Shown: piece after piece, positions 1 to 12,287 of the stretch
Layout of the letters: the number at the start of each line of letters is the position of its first letter
Position numbering within the stretch: the stretch's first letter is position 1
NCBI GenBank assembly: GCA_026120035.1
Contig: JALRME010000010.1
Span: 744,001-808,000, forward strand
Source of the DNA: Coleophoma eucalyptorum
Lineage: Eukaryota; Ascomycota; Leotiomycetes; Helotiales; Dermateaceae
Length of the DNA stretch: 64,000 nucleotides
Reading direction: 5' to 3'
Translations under genes and position numbers: made by a program
Notes under the pieces: model-generated
Seen by the model: the letters and a program-made list of their open reading frames with translations, nothing else
Database searches by the model: none
What the model was told of the DNA's origin: nothing

Positions 1-25
1 GGAGAACGAGTGCGAGATCTAGCTT

Positions 26-39
26 GGGGGGGGGGGGGG
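26..39. repeat. poly-G tract (14 G)
   Basis: An uninterrupted run of 14 guanines lies near the window edge. Homopolymers of this length are unstable and prone to sequencing length error. Confidence 0.9.
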
Positions 40-450
40 TACGTGGGTACGTAAATAAGGGTAAGTGTTAAGATGCAGCCCAGTGCACAACTTAGTGCAC
101 TGACATTGGCGGTAGTGTATAGCACAGTGCTGTACTGTGCTGTACTGTACATTCATCCATCTATCCATACACACATACACAATATTGTACATAGAAACAC
201 ACGCACCATGGTTAGACCGACGCTCGACTTCAGTTGAGGCTGCTGACGCGGAAACTCAGTTGCGACGAGCGGGTGTGGATTACAGTGGACGACGGCACCA
301 GTAACCCTAAACAGCCTACCGGACGCACTAACTCGTGAGGCGCTGTCTGTAGATAGGTGCCGTGGTAACAGTGGTACAACACTGTACTGTCCCTAAGATA
401 CACACTACCTCATTCACTGTCCCGTCCCGCCCCGCCGGCATACCACTAGA

Positions 451-478
451 TACCATACCATACCATACCATACCATAC
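451..478. repeat. (TACCA)n microsatellite
   Basis: About five tandem copies of the pentamer TACCA are followed by a degenerate copy. They lie in non-coding sequence. Confidence 0.85.
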
Positions 479-3400
479 AATCCAATTCAGTCCTGCGCTG
501 CACTGGCGCCATGCTGGCACCGTACTTACTGTCGTCATGCGCCCTCCTAACATACTGCTCCATGCTGCATGCTGCACTCAATACACCATGCTATGCTGTC
601 CACTACTGCAGAAACAAATGCCGCCACCTTCTAGCCACGCATTCGACCGTTCCATGTTGCTGATGTCGCCGGTATAGGAAGCCCTGGATTCTGTTGCAAA
701 CAACAGAGGCTTATTTTGGGATCGTCGCTAAGCGGCTATAGATGGACGGCGAAGCTCCCGCACCATGAGAGGTCGGGAATAGTCTCTGAAATGCTATGCC
801 TGGCTTTCGGTACGGAGTAATGCAGGCACTACCAGTATGGCACCTCTCTCTCGGCTGTTGCAACTGTCACCGGTGTCTAGCTACTATTCACGGCGGTCCA
901 AACTTGCACAAAGGCTTCGGAGCATACGCGTTATCGTATCGTGTCAAGCGCCGGTTGCTTCTAGCAAACCACAACTCGGCAAAAGCTGCTATGGTAATGG
1001 TAATGGATGAGAAGGGTAATTTTCTCAACCAACTCATGACGATACCCATTCGCACCGCCACACGCAGAAATCTCTGAATTGGAGCCCGCTACCCCGTTCT
1101 CGCCCTCTTCCGAATCCGAGAATTCATCCCATCCGTCGCTTGGCTCATCACTCTGCAACTCACCAGTGACCAAAGTCATCTAAGCAGAAACGGGGGTAAA
1201 TGAAGCCTTGATTGCACACCACGGAGAATTCTTTCATGAATAGAGTAGCGGGATGAATGAGCAGGTGCGCCATTGGCACTGAGCGCGGGACCCAAGGACT
1301 CCAGCAGCGCTGTGAGCGGCGTGATTCGGCGACGCTTGTGCTTGCTTTTCCCAGCGGGGAGACGCAGTTTCACAACGACAGATCCGTCGTCGCGAAACAA
1401 ATTGCCTCCCCACAGATGGCAGGGACGCCACTCCCGTGACAAACGGCTTGGCCCAAAGACCGATCCAAACCCGTCTCCCACCTCATGGCCTGTCTAGAAA
1501 GGGGAATACGATAACCTCCGCTGAGTCCTTCATCTCGGCCAGCCAACGTCCTCGGCTTGGCTCATATATCTTGCCTCTGCTGGATATATTACTTCTGACC
1601 TGTCTCGATATTGGAGCTGCGAGCCAAGCCGAGCCGCCCGAAGAGCCTCGCCAGTGGTCCTCCATTGCACACCAAGCTCTTGGAAAACCCTTGGCCGCTT
1701 CTTGGTCAGCAGAGAAGCTCTCCAAGGCAAACATGCTGTAGATCCCACCGCCATTGGACGTGTGGAAATGGTGTTACTCGTTTCCGACAGCAGATGTTTG
1801 TGATGATCGTTTTCAACGGCCGTGCTACGGGCAGACTGACCTGTTCGCGACACATTCTACCGGTAGACGACCTTCACGCCAACTGAGCTGAATTTAGCCT
1901 CATCATCTGTAGGCGACTCTGTAGGCGAGTCGGAGATTCGTGACCGAAACGACAGAGCCAGCACAGGGAGCCAGTCGCAAGTAGGTCCCTCAGATTCGTC
2001 CCTTCTCGCTCTGTTCGGTTTCTGTCTGGGGCGGTGGAGGCGTCGTCAATCGGCTGACCACCGGTTTAGCGACCATGAGTGGACCATTCATGAAACCGCA
2101 ACTCAAAACTTCTGAAACGTCAAGCCATCTAGAACTACAGACCAATCAAGCATCCTTCAAACCATTCCATGCTGGGCCAGAGAAACCCAGTCCAGTCTTC
2201 TTCCAACTCGGCTCGCCCAACCAGCATGGCCCTTACGGCGTACCGTGCTGTACTGTAGTATACCGTCCAGTGCTATATTGTATCACTATCACAAACAAGT
2301 TGACATGGAATGACATCTTTGACTTCAGCTTAACCCCTGCCCACCCTCAGACCAGCACCAGCAAGACAAGGAACAGGTTCATTGCTCGTGTCGGCTCGTG
2401 CATAAGCAGAGCCAAAAGCCTGTTTGGTCCGAACTGCTTCAATTAATGCCATTTTCGGGAACTCGATACTGCCATGCTGCGGCTCCCTCACAGCTAATCT
2501 CTATGCCCTTCGAGCTCTCCAAGCTGCGAACCTGCATGAACCCCCCAACCTGCCATCATTGTCAATCCTGCCAAGCCACAATCGAGGAAACACACAGCAA
2601 CCAAGCGGGTGAACGATCCAGCTGGTACGAGGTATCAAATCTTTCTTTTGTTTTTCATCCATCAACAGAGCGAAGGTTATGCTTCCACACCAGTTACTTG
2701 CATGAACCTAGCCACTTTCGGCCGTTTAAACTTGTGTCAAGTTTCCAGGTATATTTATTCACCTTATCCAAACTTGCTCTACGCTCTCCACCCTCGAATT
2801 GTCCAATGACGCCCTGGCTACCTGCAGGTAATGTGCTAGCTAGCCACTTACGTGGTTTGAAGTCGATGGGGAAGTATTTCACGTTCGATGAAAAAAGAAC
2901 AGTTCAAAACAGACTGATACCAAGCTTTTTTCGTTCCGCGTTCCGAGACGAACACATGAGATGAAGATGTGCCGTATGATGTGATGTGCTGTGATGTGCT
3001 GTGATGTGATCTCTTGCTATTCCATTTTCGACGTAAGGCTGTTTTCTCTCTTGCCTGAACACCGAATCTGTGCTTTGCTTTCATGGACTGGAATGGATGA
3101 AGAATGGTGAGAGCCTACTCTGGTTTCAAGCACGCTTCGTCGACGTTTTCCCTTCCTTCGTACTCGCACTCTCTCGCTTTCCAACCCATTGACCAAAAAT
3201 CAAGAAACCCACGACCAAAACCCCCCTTACTGAGGTAGCCACCTACTCCTCACCCGTGTTTTGTTTGATTTTTAATTTAATCATACTTACCACGGGCTCT
3301 GTATTGTCGAAGTCAGCGCAACGTTAGAGAATCCACGAAGAGACTCGTATGCTGGATGTCACTTGCGCCGACGAGGCAAGGGCCAGCACAGCGGCAGAGG

Positions 3401-5200
3401 TAAGGTGCCTCGGGCCTAGGATCCCGAGCAGCGCACGCAGTAGAGTGCAGACGATCAGACATGTCTCCGAACCCGATATAACCATTCCACGTCCTCCAGC
3501 ATTCTCCATCCTCCCTCAGCTCCTCACGGGGTCCCGTCTGCCGCCAAGCCTGCGTTACAAACGAGGGCAGCCTGTTTTAAGGGAATGCAAGCAGTGACCA
3601 CGGGAGTTGGGTCGTTGGTGGTGGTTGTGTGTGTGTGCAAGACGATGGAAATAGATGATTCGTGCCTGGGTTGTGCTGATCTTACACAAATCACTGGAGC
3701 ACGGGAGGCGCGCAACAGGTGGGCGTCCATCCTTAGTGATGAGACAAGACTTCGGACGACGATATACGTATGCTGTGCCCTCGCTTGCCTATTCAAAGTG
3801 CGCCCTTTACATTCCTGTGTGCAGCCATGGAGTCATTCTTTGGCGTACGGAGTACCTGTATGAGCATGGGGTTACGCATGCTGTAGCAGAGATTAAGGAT
3901 CTGCGTGGTAAACGAGCGAATAGTCTGGTTGGGGGCTTCACTGCAAGCGATATAAAGTTCGGTCTGTTGTGAAGGACGATCAAACCCCGCGAAATCCTGC
4001 CTCTATGCTTGTGATGCTTGCTTTCTCTTGTCCTGGAACTTTGGACCGATGGAAAGAACATGCACCTTGGAAGATGAGTCTCACAGGGTCGGTGGATATC
4101 CTGTCTCTCATGAGAGTTCTAAGGGGCCGTCTTGGTGTCGCTGGGAAATACGTACCATCGTACCATTACATTGCAGGCCCTTAGCGACTAAGTGATCTCG
4201 TCCCTTCCCCGGCCGCGCCTTCTTTGCTTGGCCGTAGAATCTAGCCCTGGAGCTCTTCCCTGTCTGACCTGATCGATTTGAGATTCTCTTGAACATCCAA
4301 TTTCCCATGCTTTCCTCTTTCAGATTCGTATCTTTCCCTGCCAATCTATTTCTAACCGCCAGCTCGCTTGCGGCCTCTTCCTCCGTCGGGAGCCCTGGCT
4401 TCCGTCACGTGTACCCACTGTCCACGTCTGTTTGATATAAAGTGTTTTTATTTTTCTCTCTTTCTACCCTTCCATCCTTCCTTCTTTTCTTCTTCCCATT
4501 TTTCCTGAACATGGTGGATCGACAGGCACAGGGGGGGAAGTGATCTTGGGATGTTTGAGATAAGGTTGTGCCTTTTTGAAATTCTCCTTCACAATCTGTC
4601 ACTACTGGAAGGGAGGATTGCGTGGCTAGGTTGGGATGAGGATTAGTCTTTTAAGTTCGTCCGTTATGGCGTCGGAGAGAGACTTCCTGCCTGAGCTTGA
4701 TGCTCCGTGATATTGTCTCTCGAGCTGACGGTTCCGCTTCAACGTCCTGGGGTTTTTTTTCTCCCGTGGATGAACTCTCTGCCCGCGATATTGCCATGCG
4801 GGCTGTGCAAATATACTAATTGCTCTACATGCCACGCCGGTTCCTCATCTCAGTAATGTCCTTAGCCTGCAGAGATTTTGTACAGCTGGGGGGCTGTGTG
4901 TAATGCTGCCCTTGATGCTTGTTGCTGGTTGAATTTGTGCACAATACTACCAAGCTATGCACCAAGGTCAGGCGCTGTAAAACTACCATTGTCACCATTC
5001 TCATCTGAAGTGGTAGCTGCTTAAAAAGGTTTGGAGTAGAGCTCTCTATGCTCTTTCCCTTACCGAACCGGTGAATCCCTGTTGTTGCTGGCAACCTCCT
5101 AGACTTTGGATGAAGGATTGCTCTTGGTTGGCAATCTATCTCTATCTTGCGGCTTCTGGGACAGGTCCCCGAATCTAGCAACATGATCTCTGCGCGACTT

Positions 5201-7678
5201 TTTAGTCCTCATCTAAAGCTTTCAGGGAAAGGCGTGGGGTTTTCGGAGAGATATGCGTGGTTATTATGCCTTGATATCATGATGGACTTGTAATTTAGGC
5301 TTCTATGCATATCATTGCTGCCTCGGTGAAACTAAATACAGTGAGGTATGGGACTACCTTGAGATAGGTAGACAGATAAACAGGTAGGTAGATTGGGTCT
5401 ACCCTAGGGGTCAATAATGCTTTGAGTCATGTTCGCTATATATCAATCCATAGTGTGGCGTAATGGCTATCAAGAGCATGTCTCATTTGCAGTGTCTACC
5501 ATTGTAATCCGTAGGCGTCATGGTGAATGACGCTCTAGTTTGATATGCAATCGGCAAGCCGAAAGAGACCATCGTAGTTATCCTACTTAATTGTGTCCTT
5601 GAAGTCTTGTCAAGTCATGGATTTCTCTATATTTCTATTTGTCAACTGAATAAACTATACTTCCATAATTCAAATAGGATTCTCACACTGGTAACAGAGA
5701 TCTTAGTGAATAGTTAATTCAGTTGAGATATTACATTACTAGTGTCGTTCACTGAACTGCAAACTCAGTTTCTAGTAATTAAGTTATCTACATTTGAGTT
5801 TGAAACCGAATCATATCCTACTAATACCTAAGAATAATTTCTATTTACAAGGGGATCAATAACTTTGGAAAAAATCCTCAAACTATACTACATTCCCGAG
5901 AAGAAGAGTCTGACATAGTCTATAAAGTTTACTTCCGACATCTATACTAAAGCTCCTCTTATACTTAAAAGGATCCAAAGAGAAAAAATGCATACATACC
6001 TTAGCTGGATGATTTCTTCCATAGAATTAATACCAAAGATAGCATAACTAATTGAGTAAAAAAGGCAGCCGCCCGTTGCCTTTGATATTATCAGGACACA
6101 AAACGGAATAATAAAATCTCAAGCTCAAAATGAAATTTCTTAAAATTCCTGAGCACAGCGGAGCGAAACTCTCTAAAGTCTAGCCAACAGTATTTTTTAG
6201 TCATCTAACGAGCTCATGGCACTTCTAAAAGAGAGTAGCACAGCTGTTTCGTTGTCAAGTTTGGCCTGGTTGTCGTTCACCTCTAGAAGTCGGTTTGTGG
6301 GGGGGAGGGGGGGGTTCGTAACTGACATGGCGACAAAAACCGAGAAAGTGAAATACTTAGCGGGGCGCGCAGCAGTGAATGAAAATTCTAGTATAGATAT
6401 TTGCTTTGAAGAAAAAGTTATTCATAAACATAGTACTCAATAGCCCAAACCGAAAATGGGAATTTCCTTCCGTACGACTTGCGTTACGCAGTACTTTCCA
6501 GTATGAAGGAATAGCAAAAATATCCATACTCACCCAGACTTTCCGTCATAATAATTGACTTTCAAAAGAGCACCGTGACCTTGTAGCATTCTAATTGGAA
6601 ATATGCCACAAGCTCTGGCTCGAATAGCCCCAAAAAGGTAACTGCTGAACGTATTCAGAGCTGCGTCACATTCATCTTGATGCTTCACGAACGTTGCACA
6701 GTACTTACTTGATGTTACATTCGGGCAGTGGAACACCGAATGGTAAACAAACTAGCATGTTTCCTTGCCCACGGCCTTCATAAAATAGTGCCTACAAGCT
6801 TCGAGTATTTTCATATCGAAATACGAGATGGAGATGGATATGCCTGGGTGATATATTTGTATGACTTTGGTCGTTGGAATTTCAAACTGTTTTCATATTG
6901 GTTTGGTAGCTATGATTTAACACCAAGATGCATGTCTATGTCTAAAGAAATGACACCGGTCGTTTTGTAAAGGGGAAAGGATAGGAGAAGAGGTACATTA
7001 GCTATCGATCAGGGCAGGCATAACAGCTGGCATTATTCAATAAGGCGTGCAATTTCAAACCATGGAGGAGCAAAGGCACATTTTGTGTAGTAACGGGAAT
7101 TTGGTATTTCTAGGATTACTCTAATGGATCTAAGGGTCTTCAGTAGCTTGCTCAGCACCATTGTATGACACTGCTAAGCTTCGCGTCTGCTATGTCAGCT
7201 GTGCCTCTGCACGACTGCTTCTTGCGCCATACTTCAGATAAACATCAGAGCCGTCGTCCTCTCGACTCTCCTCTCATACTTTCAAAGCTGACTTTCAAGT
7301 GAGTCAGTGTCGAAGTAGGAAACTTCTGCATTCTGTGACAGTATCCATGGATAGTTTCCGTGTCAATCACTCTATATTTATCAATTAAATGTTGTCGCCA
7401 AGCTCAAATCTTCACTATTTTCAGGAATTAAAAAAGGCCCTTGGCCAAGACGTCCATCTGAATAGATGGCAGCAATATAGGAACTACCTCCTTCCGATAC
7501 GGTGTCCGATGAACAATATCCTCTGATGAATTGGTCACAGTTGAGTTACCAGATATTGATGATATCAAGCCCGACCGAGGACGAAGATTCCCGGCCCAGA
7601 TATTTTGTTCCGGATCCACGAATATGTCAATCAAGCTAGCCTTGAAGTAACCTCAGCTCGGGCTGGTGAAATCTGTTA
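5201..7678. other. AT-rich region without supported genes
   Basis: From about 5.2 kb the base composition shifts to AT-rich with many TpA steps, especially 5600-6200. Short frames exist (for example 6728-6970, an aromatic-rich 80 codons) but end quickly and match no family I know. The composition is compatible with an old transposon degraded by C-to-T mutation (RIP-like), but no terminal repeats or target duplications could be recognised. Confidence 0.4.
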
Positions 7679-8727
7679 TCAAAGATGTACGCGATGCTTT
7701 TGGGGTGGAGTTATCTCACTATCGGTAGCAGTAGTTGCAAGAGGAGAAGGGCTTCTGAGAGAGATCGTGAATAGAACGTCATTGGTCGTCTCAATTGAAA
7801 CCCATTCTTCTTTGACATGGTTGCTGGTACTCATTTGACCTCCAAAAGAAGTTTCCCAATCTGTAACATCCCACTCCAATCCGTCTGTGGTAATCTTCGA
7901 GGGGCCATTGATCGGAATGATGCCGATATACTTACCCAGCCAAGGGTCCTTAACTTGTATTCTGTGCTTTCCTTTTTTCAGCACAAAGGTCATACCTTCT
8001 TGAGAGACGAGGAACATTCGCCCTTTTTCGTACTTGGGGTCAGTCTGGAATAAGTAGAGGTGATGAAGCTGAGATAATCCTTGATCGACTCGTCCGCCAA
8101 TTCCACCGATACACACAACATCTTTGGGAGGCATGTCATGTGCAACGGGTTGGACTTTAGCTGCGCGAATTGCGACATGGCGATCGAGTTTGGTCTTGTC
8201 CCAATCTCGCAGGTACTTGACCGCTTTGGTGAAATCGGTAGAGTATTGGTCATCGTCTTTCTCGATATGAGCAGACATTCCAAGCCAGTAAGACTGCACA
8301 TCTTCATCTAATGAATCCAAATCACCAATGATGACATCAAGATCCTGCAATAATTAGACAAAGAACGTGACTTTGAGAACATACTGACCAAAAAAAGTGG
8401 CTTGTTTGGATCAGCTTTGTGTTGTTCAATAGCATTGTTCTTTTCATGAACACGATTTGCACCTCCATCTGCAGCGATTACGATAGTGGCTATGCAGTGT
8501 TAGCTTGGCGTCGAGTATCAGAAGCAAGACTTACAGTTGTCCCAGAGACGCTTGTAGTCGCAATTCGGCAGACCCAACTCCTGATTGAGAACCACAATAC
8601 CAAAATCCTTGTATAATTTGTCCTTGTCATCTTCCGAAGCAAAGATGTGAGCGGGACGCCATTCTATACTTTCGGGAGACGAGATAGCAATGTTGGCAGA
8701 GTTTGATGCATGGTTATCTGCAGCCAT
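7679..8727 (-). CDS. THI80: thiamine pyrophosphokinase
   Basis: This enzyme transfers pyrophosphate from ATP to thiamine, making the cofactor thiamine diphosphate in the cytosol. The model is three exons, complement(7679..8344, 8389..8489, 8535..8727), about 319 aa. Introns have GTAAGT/GTCAGT donors and CAG/TAG acceptors, and frame is kept at both joins. The N-terminal catalytic half shows ADGGANR and then IGDLDSL, the family's Asp-rich nucleotide and metal-binding signatures. DDQYSTDF follows, then GGRVDQGL. The C-terminal half has the thiamine-binding beta-sandwich ending near VLFTI. Length is close to other fungal enzymes, with a short Ser/Thr-rich tail. It is divergent from MIA40 across 419 bp. 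Identification is from family motifs. Confidence 0.93.
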
Positions 8728-9146
8728 CGCGGAGGTTGTCCGGAGAGCTGATGCGAGATGATAGTCTTGTCGGCCTGGTACGATTGTAGGTTATTACGCC
8801 AACTTGATATGTTTTCTACTCAATTGTAACTTGCAATAGTGAAGGGGAAAAATCGTGACGTCGAAGATAGAGCTCAAATAATAGGCACGGCGTCCGAAAT
8901 GGGAAACTCTAAACGTGCTCCGGACATCAACGCGATTCCGCGAAATCACATGATGCTAACGTAATCCAAACCAGAAAATAATCTCGAAGCTCAGGGCAAG
9001 TGCAAGCTCGAATTAGGCGCTGACAAAACATTGCCGACAGACCACCAGGACAGACCGGCATTGAGTGACTGTCCTCCATTTCTTTTGTACATTATCCATC
9101 TTGTTCCTTTAGGCCCCTCGTTCTTCGCGCACGCATAGATTTCAAT
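8728..9146. promoter_or_regulatory. divergent promoter THI80/MIA40
   Basis: A 419-bp gap separates the two start codons, so promoters and 5' UTRs of both genes must lie here. No TATA-like box or thiamine-responsive motif could be recognised with confidence. Confidence 0.5.
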
Positions 9147-10102
9147 ATGTTCAAATCGGTCATCCGCGCTGCTCCCCGGCGCATCAATACCTCCAGAGCT
9201 CTCCGTTCGCCACAAAGATTTATCAGCACCGCACCACCGACCCAGAAATCAAGGAGTTGGAAAAATAGTGCTGTGAGATGGGGAATCGCTATTGGGGGAG
9301 TCTACTACTACAACACCAGCAATGTCTTTGCAGAGGAACCAGAAGGCGAGAGTCCAATTACTGCTTTGGTATGAATTTGTCTAACCGTTTGTAGTTGCCA
9401 TACAACAACTCAGTGATTCAATACAATCCGCAGCTGAATCAAGTTTACCAACCGTAGAGGCTATTGTGGAGGAGAAGCGCCGGCGACAGGCAGAGCAATC
9501 GGCACTGGCACAGGTACAAAAGGAACAAGAATCCACTGAAGCTCCAATGGAGCAAGCGGAAGGAGAACAGGGTGGATTGGATGGATTAGAAGAGGAGGCA
9601 GGTCAGCAAGGAGCCTTCAACCCCGAGACTGGTGAGATCAATTGGGATTGTCCATGTCTGGGAGGTATGGCGCATGGGCCATGCGGACCAGAGTTCCGAG
9701 AAGCGTTCAGCTGCTTCGTGTACTCGAAAGAGGAGCCTAAGGGTGTGGAGTGCATAGAGAAGTTCAAGTCCGTCTTTGAATGCTACTGGGAAGGCGAGGA
9801 AGGTCGCTAATGTGGGATTCTATAGGGGCATGCAAGACTGTTTCCGCGAACATCCTGAGATGTATGGCTCCGAGCTCGAGGACGACGAGGATGAGGTCGA
9901 GGAGGAGTTGCGTGCGAGGGAGCAAGCAAAGACCGAGAGCGAAGCTCCAGCACCAAAAGCGATAGCTTCCGAGGCTTCAGAGAAGGCCGAGGAACCACAC
10001 CGCGACAACAAGACTGCACCAGCAGCTAGTAGCGTAGCACCAAGTGACGAGGAAGCAGAGGAGTTGGTCCCCAGAGCTGCCCATGATGCTTCCCCAAAGT
10101 AA
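9147..10102 (+). CDS. MIA40: mitochondrial intermembrane space import receptor Mia40
   Basis: This is the oxidoreductase receptor that imports and oxidises cysteine-rich proteins in the mitochondrial intermembrane space. Exon 1 encodes an Arg/Ser-rich presequence followed by a hydrophobic anchor ([14 protein letters not shown]). Later exons give the redox CPC motif in WDCPCLGG and the twin CX9C pair, [11 protein letters not shown] and CIEKFKGMQDC. The second CX9C is assembled by splicing intron 9768..9825 (GTCCGT..CTATAG). The last exon, 9826..10102, has an acidic, Ala/Glu-rich tail. The first intron ends at 9433. Its donor is uncertain: the good site at 9369 leaves a phase mismatch, whereas a weaker GTCCAA at 9352 keeps frame. 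The exact residues around 68-76 are therefore unsure, while the identity is firm. Confidence 0.9.
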
Positions 10103-10787
10103 GCTCGGAAGGCAAGAGTAGTTGATGGAGGGATATACCAACAATTACAAAATCCCCATAACAGGAGATTAGTATATCGTAATGTAGTAACAACTGTATA
10201 TGTACAACATATGGAAATGAACATCTCTCCCTCCCTCAATTTCGGGTCCAAATTCGACCGAATTGATAAAAGATGAGTCTCAAAGCTTACCTATATTGGA
10301 GTTAACAATGTCCATGTTCCTGGTGCTGCGAATACAGCCTTGATCAGTGTCGATGTCAGATCTTTGTTCTCCGCCCAGAACCCTGAAAGCTGACGGTGAG
10401 CGAAGCGGATGTTTGCCAAATTCGGTGCCGGCGAGCCAATGCACTTCAAGCTCCCCACAACTTACAGTCATACCGCAAGGATGGATACCAACCCTTGGCG
10501 AATTCTTGTCATTCCGGAAGGCTGTTGGTCTCCTTCAACTCCTGGAACTACGTGCAATCTGCAAGTAATATTGATTTACCCGTCAGAAGGTCAATAGAAG
10601 GTGTCACTCATCGAGTAGTTTTGAATGGCTAAACTATTGACGTAAGGTTGACCGGTCATGATTTACGTAGGTAGTTCATGGATTAGCATGGGTCAGCATA
10701 AGGAAATAAATATATAGAGGAAGAAAGGGATGGCGTTCATCTGATGTTAGGTCGGCATCAACTTGCTATGATTTCTTCAACCACGCG
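10103..10787. other. intergenic region
   Basis: About 685 bp between the MIA40 stop and the next start. Three overlapping short frames near 10350-10630 look like chance. The last 110 bp hold a TATA-like box for the downstream gene. Confidence 0.5.
10711..10717 (+). promoter_or_regulatory. TATA-like box
   Basis: TATATAG lies 71 bp upstream of the next start codon, a plausible position for a core promoter element in a fungal secreted-protein gene. Confidence 0.4.
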
Positions 10788-11798
10788 ATGTTATTCTTCA
10801 ATCCACTTATCCAGCTACTTCTCACCTCGGTGACAATAGCTTACTATATCCCCTCACCCAGGATCGTTCACCAGTTCCCAAACTTAACATGGATAGAAAA
10901 TGTGCATATCCGCTCCAGTAACGAGATTCTCTTGACGAGTATCCTCCCGGGTCCGACGTTGTATTCAATCAACCCGCTCAATGCATCCGCACCGGCTGTT
11001 GCCGTGTACGACTTCACCGCGCAGTCGAAGATTGCTTTAACAGGAATCACAGAAGTTGCGAAGGATGAATTCTACGTGATTGGAATGAACTTCTCCATAA
11101 GCCCGTACAGTCTGGGAGAAGGCACCGACTCAATCTTTGGGGTTGATCTACGGGGTTGGACTGCCGCAGATGGACCCGTGGGCAACGAGCGGATCAACAA
11201 CATTGCAAACATCACGACCTCTGGTCTGCTGAATGGATTGGCGACCCTGTCAGCTGAGAAGGGTCTTATCGTAGCTGGGGATTCGTCAAAAGGACTGCTC
11301 TGGATCTTGAACGTGCACACGGGAAATTTCAGCATCTTGCTCCAGGATGATGCCTTAACCGCGCCTGCCAACGCGACAAGTCCTGTAGGAGTCAACGGAG
11401 TAAGGGTCTGGCCAGTTTCTGCAAGCGAGGTGTATATCTATTTTTCTAACACGGCGCGGGCAACTTTCAATCGTGTGCTCTTCTCGCTCAAAACCACGGC
11501 CATAGTTGGGGACGTGGAAGTCTTAATCAACGATACGGGTGCTGGAATCGATGACTTCGGGCTCGATGCTAAGCGTGGGGTCGCTTATTTGGCGATCAGT
11601 GGTGAGAACACCATCAAAAGAGTTGGGCTGGATGGCAAAGGCCTTGTCGCGGTCCTTGGAGGCCAGAATGAGACCATCGTTGAGGGTCCGACCAGCGCTG
11701 CTGTCAGTGCCGATGGGGGTGTGTATGTCACAACAGATGGAGGCTTAGGCGGTTCGATTGATGGCTTTATTGAGGGAGCTAGAGTGGTCGCTTTTTAG
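10788..11798 (+). CDS. secreted SMP-30/NHL-type beta-propeller protein
   Basis: Single-exon, 336 aa. Residues 1-18 form a signal peptide ending near TIA. The rest is built of repeating beta-blade segments (for example LLNGLATLSAEKGLIVAGDS, then DDFGLDAKRGVAYLAIS, then GPTSAAVSADGGVYVTTDGG) typical of six-bladed propellers of the SMP-30/gluconolactonase-like class. Several N-glycosylation sequons (NLT, NAS, NIT, NAT, NET) fit a secreted protein. In fungi this fold covers lactonases, strictosidine-synthase-like proteins and pericyclase-type enzymes of tropolone meroterpenoid pathways (AsR5/EupF-like). The sequence does not tell me which. No biosynthetic core enzyme lies next to it here. Confidence 0.75.
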   Translation: MLFFNPLIQLLLTSVTIAYYIPSPRIVHQFPNLTWIENVHIRSSNEILLTSILPGPTLYSINPLNASAPAVAVYDFTAQSKIALTGITEVAKDEFYVIGMNFSISPYSLGEGTDSIFGVDLRGWTAADGPVGNERINNIANITTSGLLNGLATLSAEKGLIVAGDSSKGLLWILNVHTGNFSILLQDDALTAPANATSPVGVNGVRVWPVSASEVYIYFSNTARATFNRVLFSLKTTAIVGDVEVLINDTGAGIDDFGLDAKRGVAYLAISGENTIKRVGLDGKGLVAVLGGQNETIVEGPTSAAVSADGGVYVTTDGGLGGSIDGFIEGARVVAF

Positions 11799-12287
11799 CG
11801 GTGGGAGTTTGGGAGATGGATAGATGGGAGCATGTGAAAGGTGTCCGGGCTATTATACGGCAAAACCAATTGAGGGTCACAAAAGACACGACAGTCAAAA
11901 CAAAGGCTATTATTAGCATCAAAACAATGTTGTGTATATAGTAAATAGATGAATAAGGTGGTAGAAGTTTGAATGCCTTCATCTCCCTTCTCAGCATTTC
12001 TCTCCTTTAGCCTGTCGGTCGCATAATGGGGCCCCACTATGTGTTATGCTATGAGACATACGTCATAAGATCATCTCGCGCTCTAGCCGGATCCATCCAG
12101 CTCCAAGCCACAGCTTCCCCTTCCTTGCTTGATGCTTGTGACTTCGAGCAAAAGCACACGACTTCTCCCGTTCCTATCCGTCCAGCCTTAAATCTCTTCA
12201 TCATAATACCCAAAAGTCCACCGAACTCTTTCTTTGTCCGAACTCATCACTTCCTCTCCTCAATCCGCACCACTTACTCAAACCATC
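11799..12287. other. intergenic region
   Basis: 489 bp hold the 3' end of the propeller gene and a C/T-rich promoter and 5' UTR ahead of the next gene. No other feature seen. Confidence 0.5.

Larger units (their letters stand above)
1..5200. other. gene-poor region, GC-balanced
   Basis: No gene can be supported here. Several open frames of 60-190 codons exist on both strands, but none shows a recognisable domain, splice signals that join frames, or a start context better than its competitors. The sequence is rich in C/T runs and short reiterations (for example alternating GATG/TGCTG units around 2975-3010 and GT repeats around 3620-3640). This resembles long fungal upstream or UTR sequence, perhaps of a gene to the left of the window. 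That assignment is inference. Confidence 0.5.

Noticed and set aside
2398..2964. 188-codon open frame on the + strand in the gene-poor start of the window
   Set aside because: No domain, no hydrophobic or coiled pattern, Cys/His and Pro scattered as in random C/T-rich DNA, and overlapping frames of similar quality.
9466..9810. The open frame ending at 9810 as the natural C-terminus of Mia40
   Set aside because: Splicing at 9768-9825 gives the expected [18 protein letters not shown] continuation typical of the family. The unspliced form is kept only as a possible isoform.
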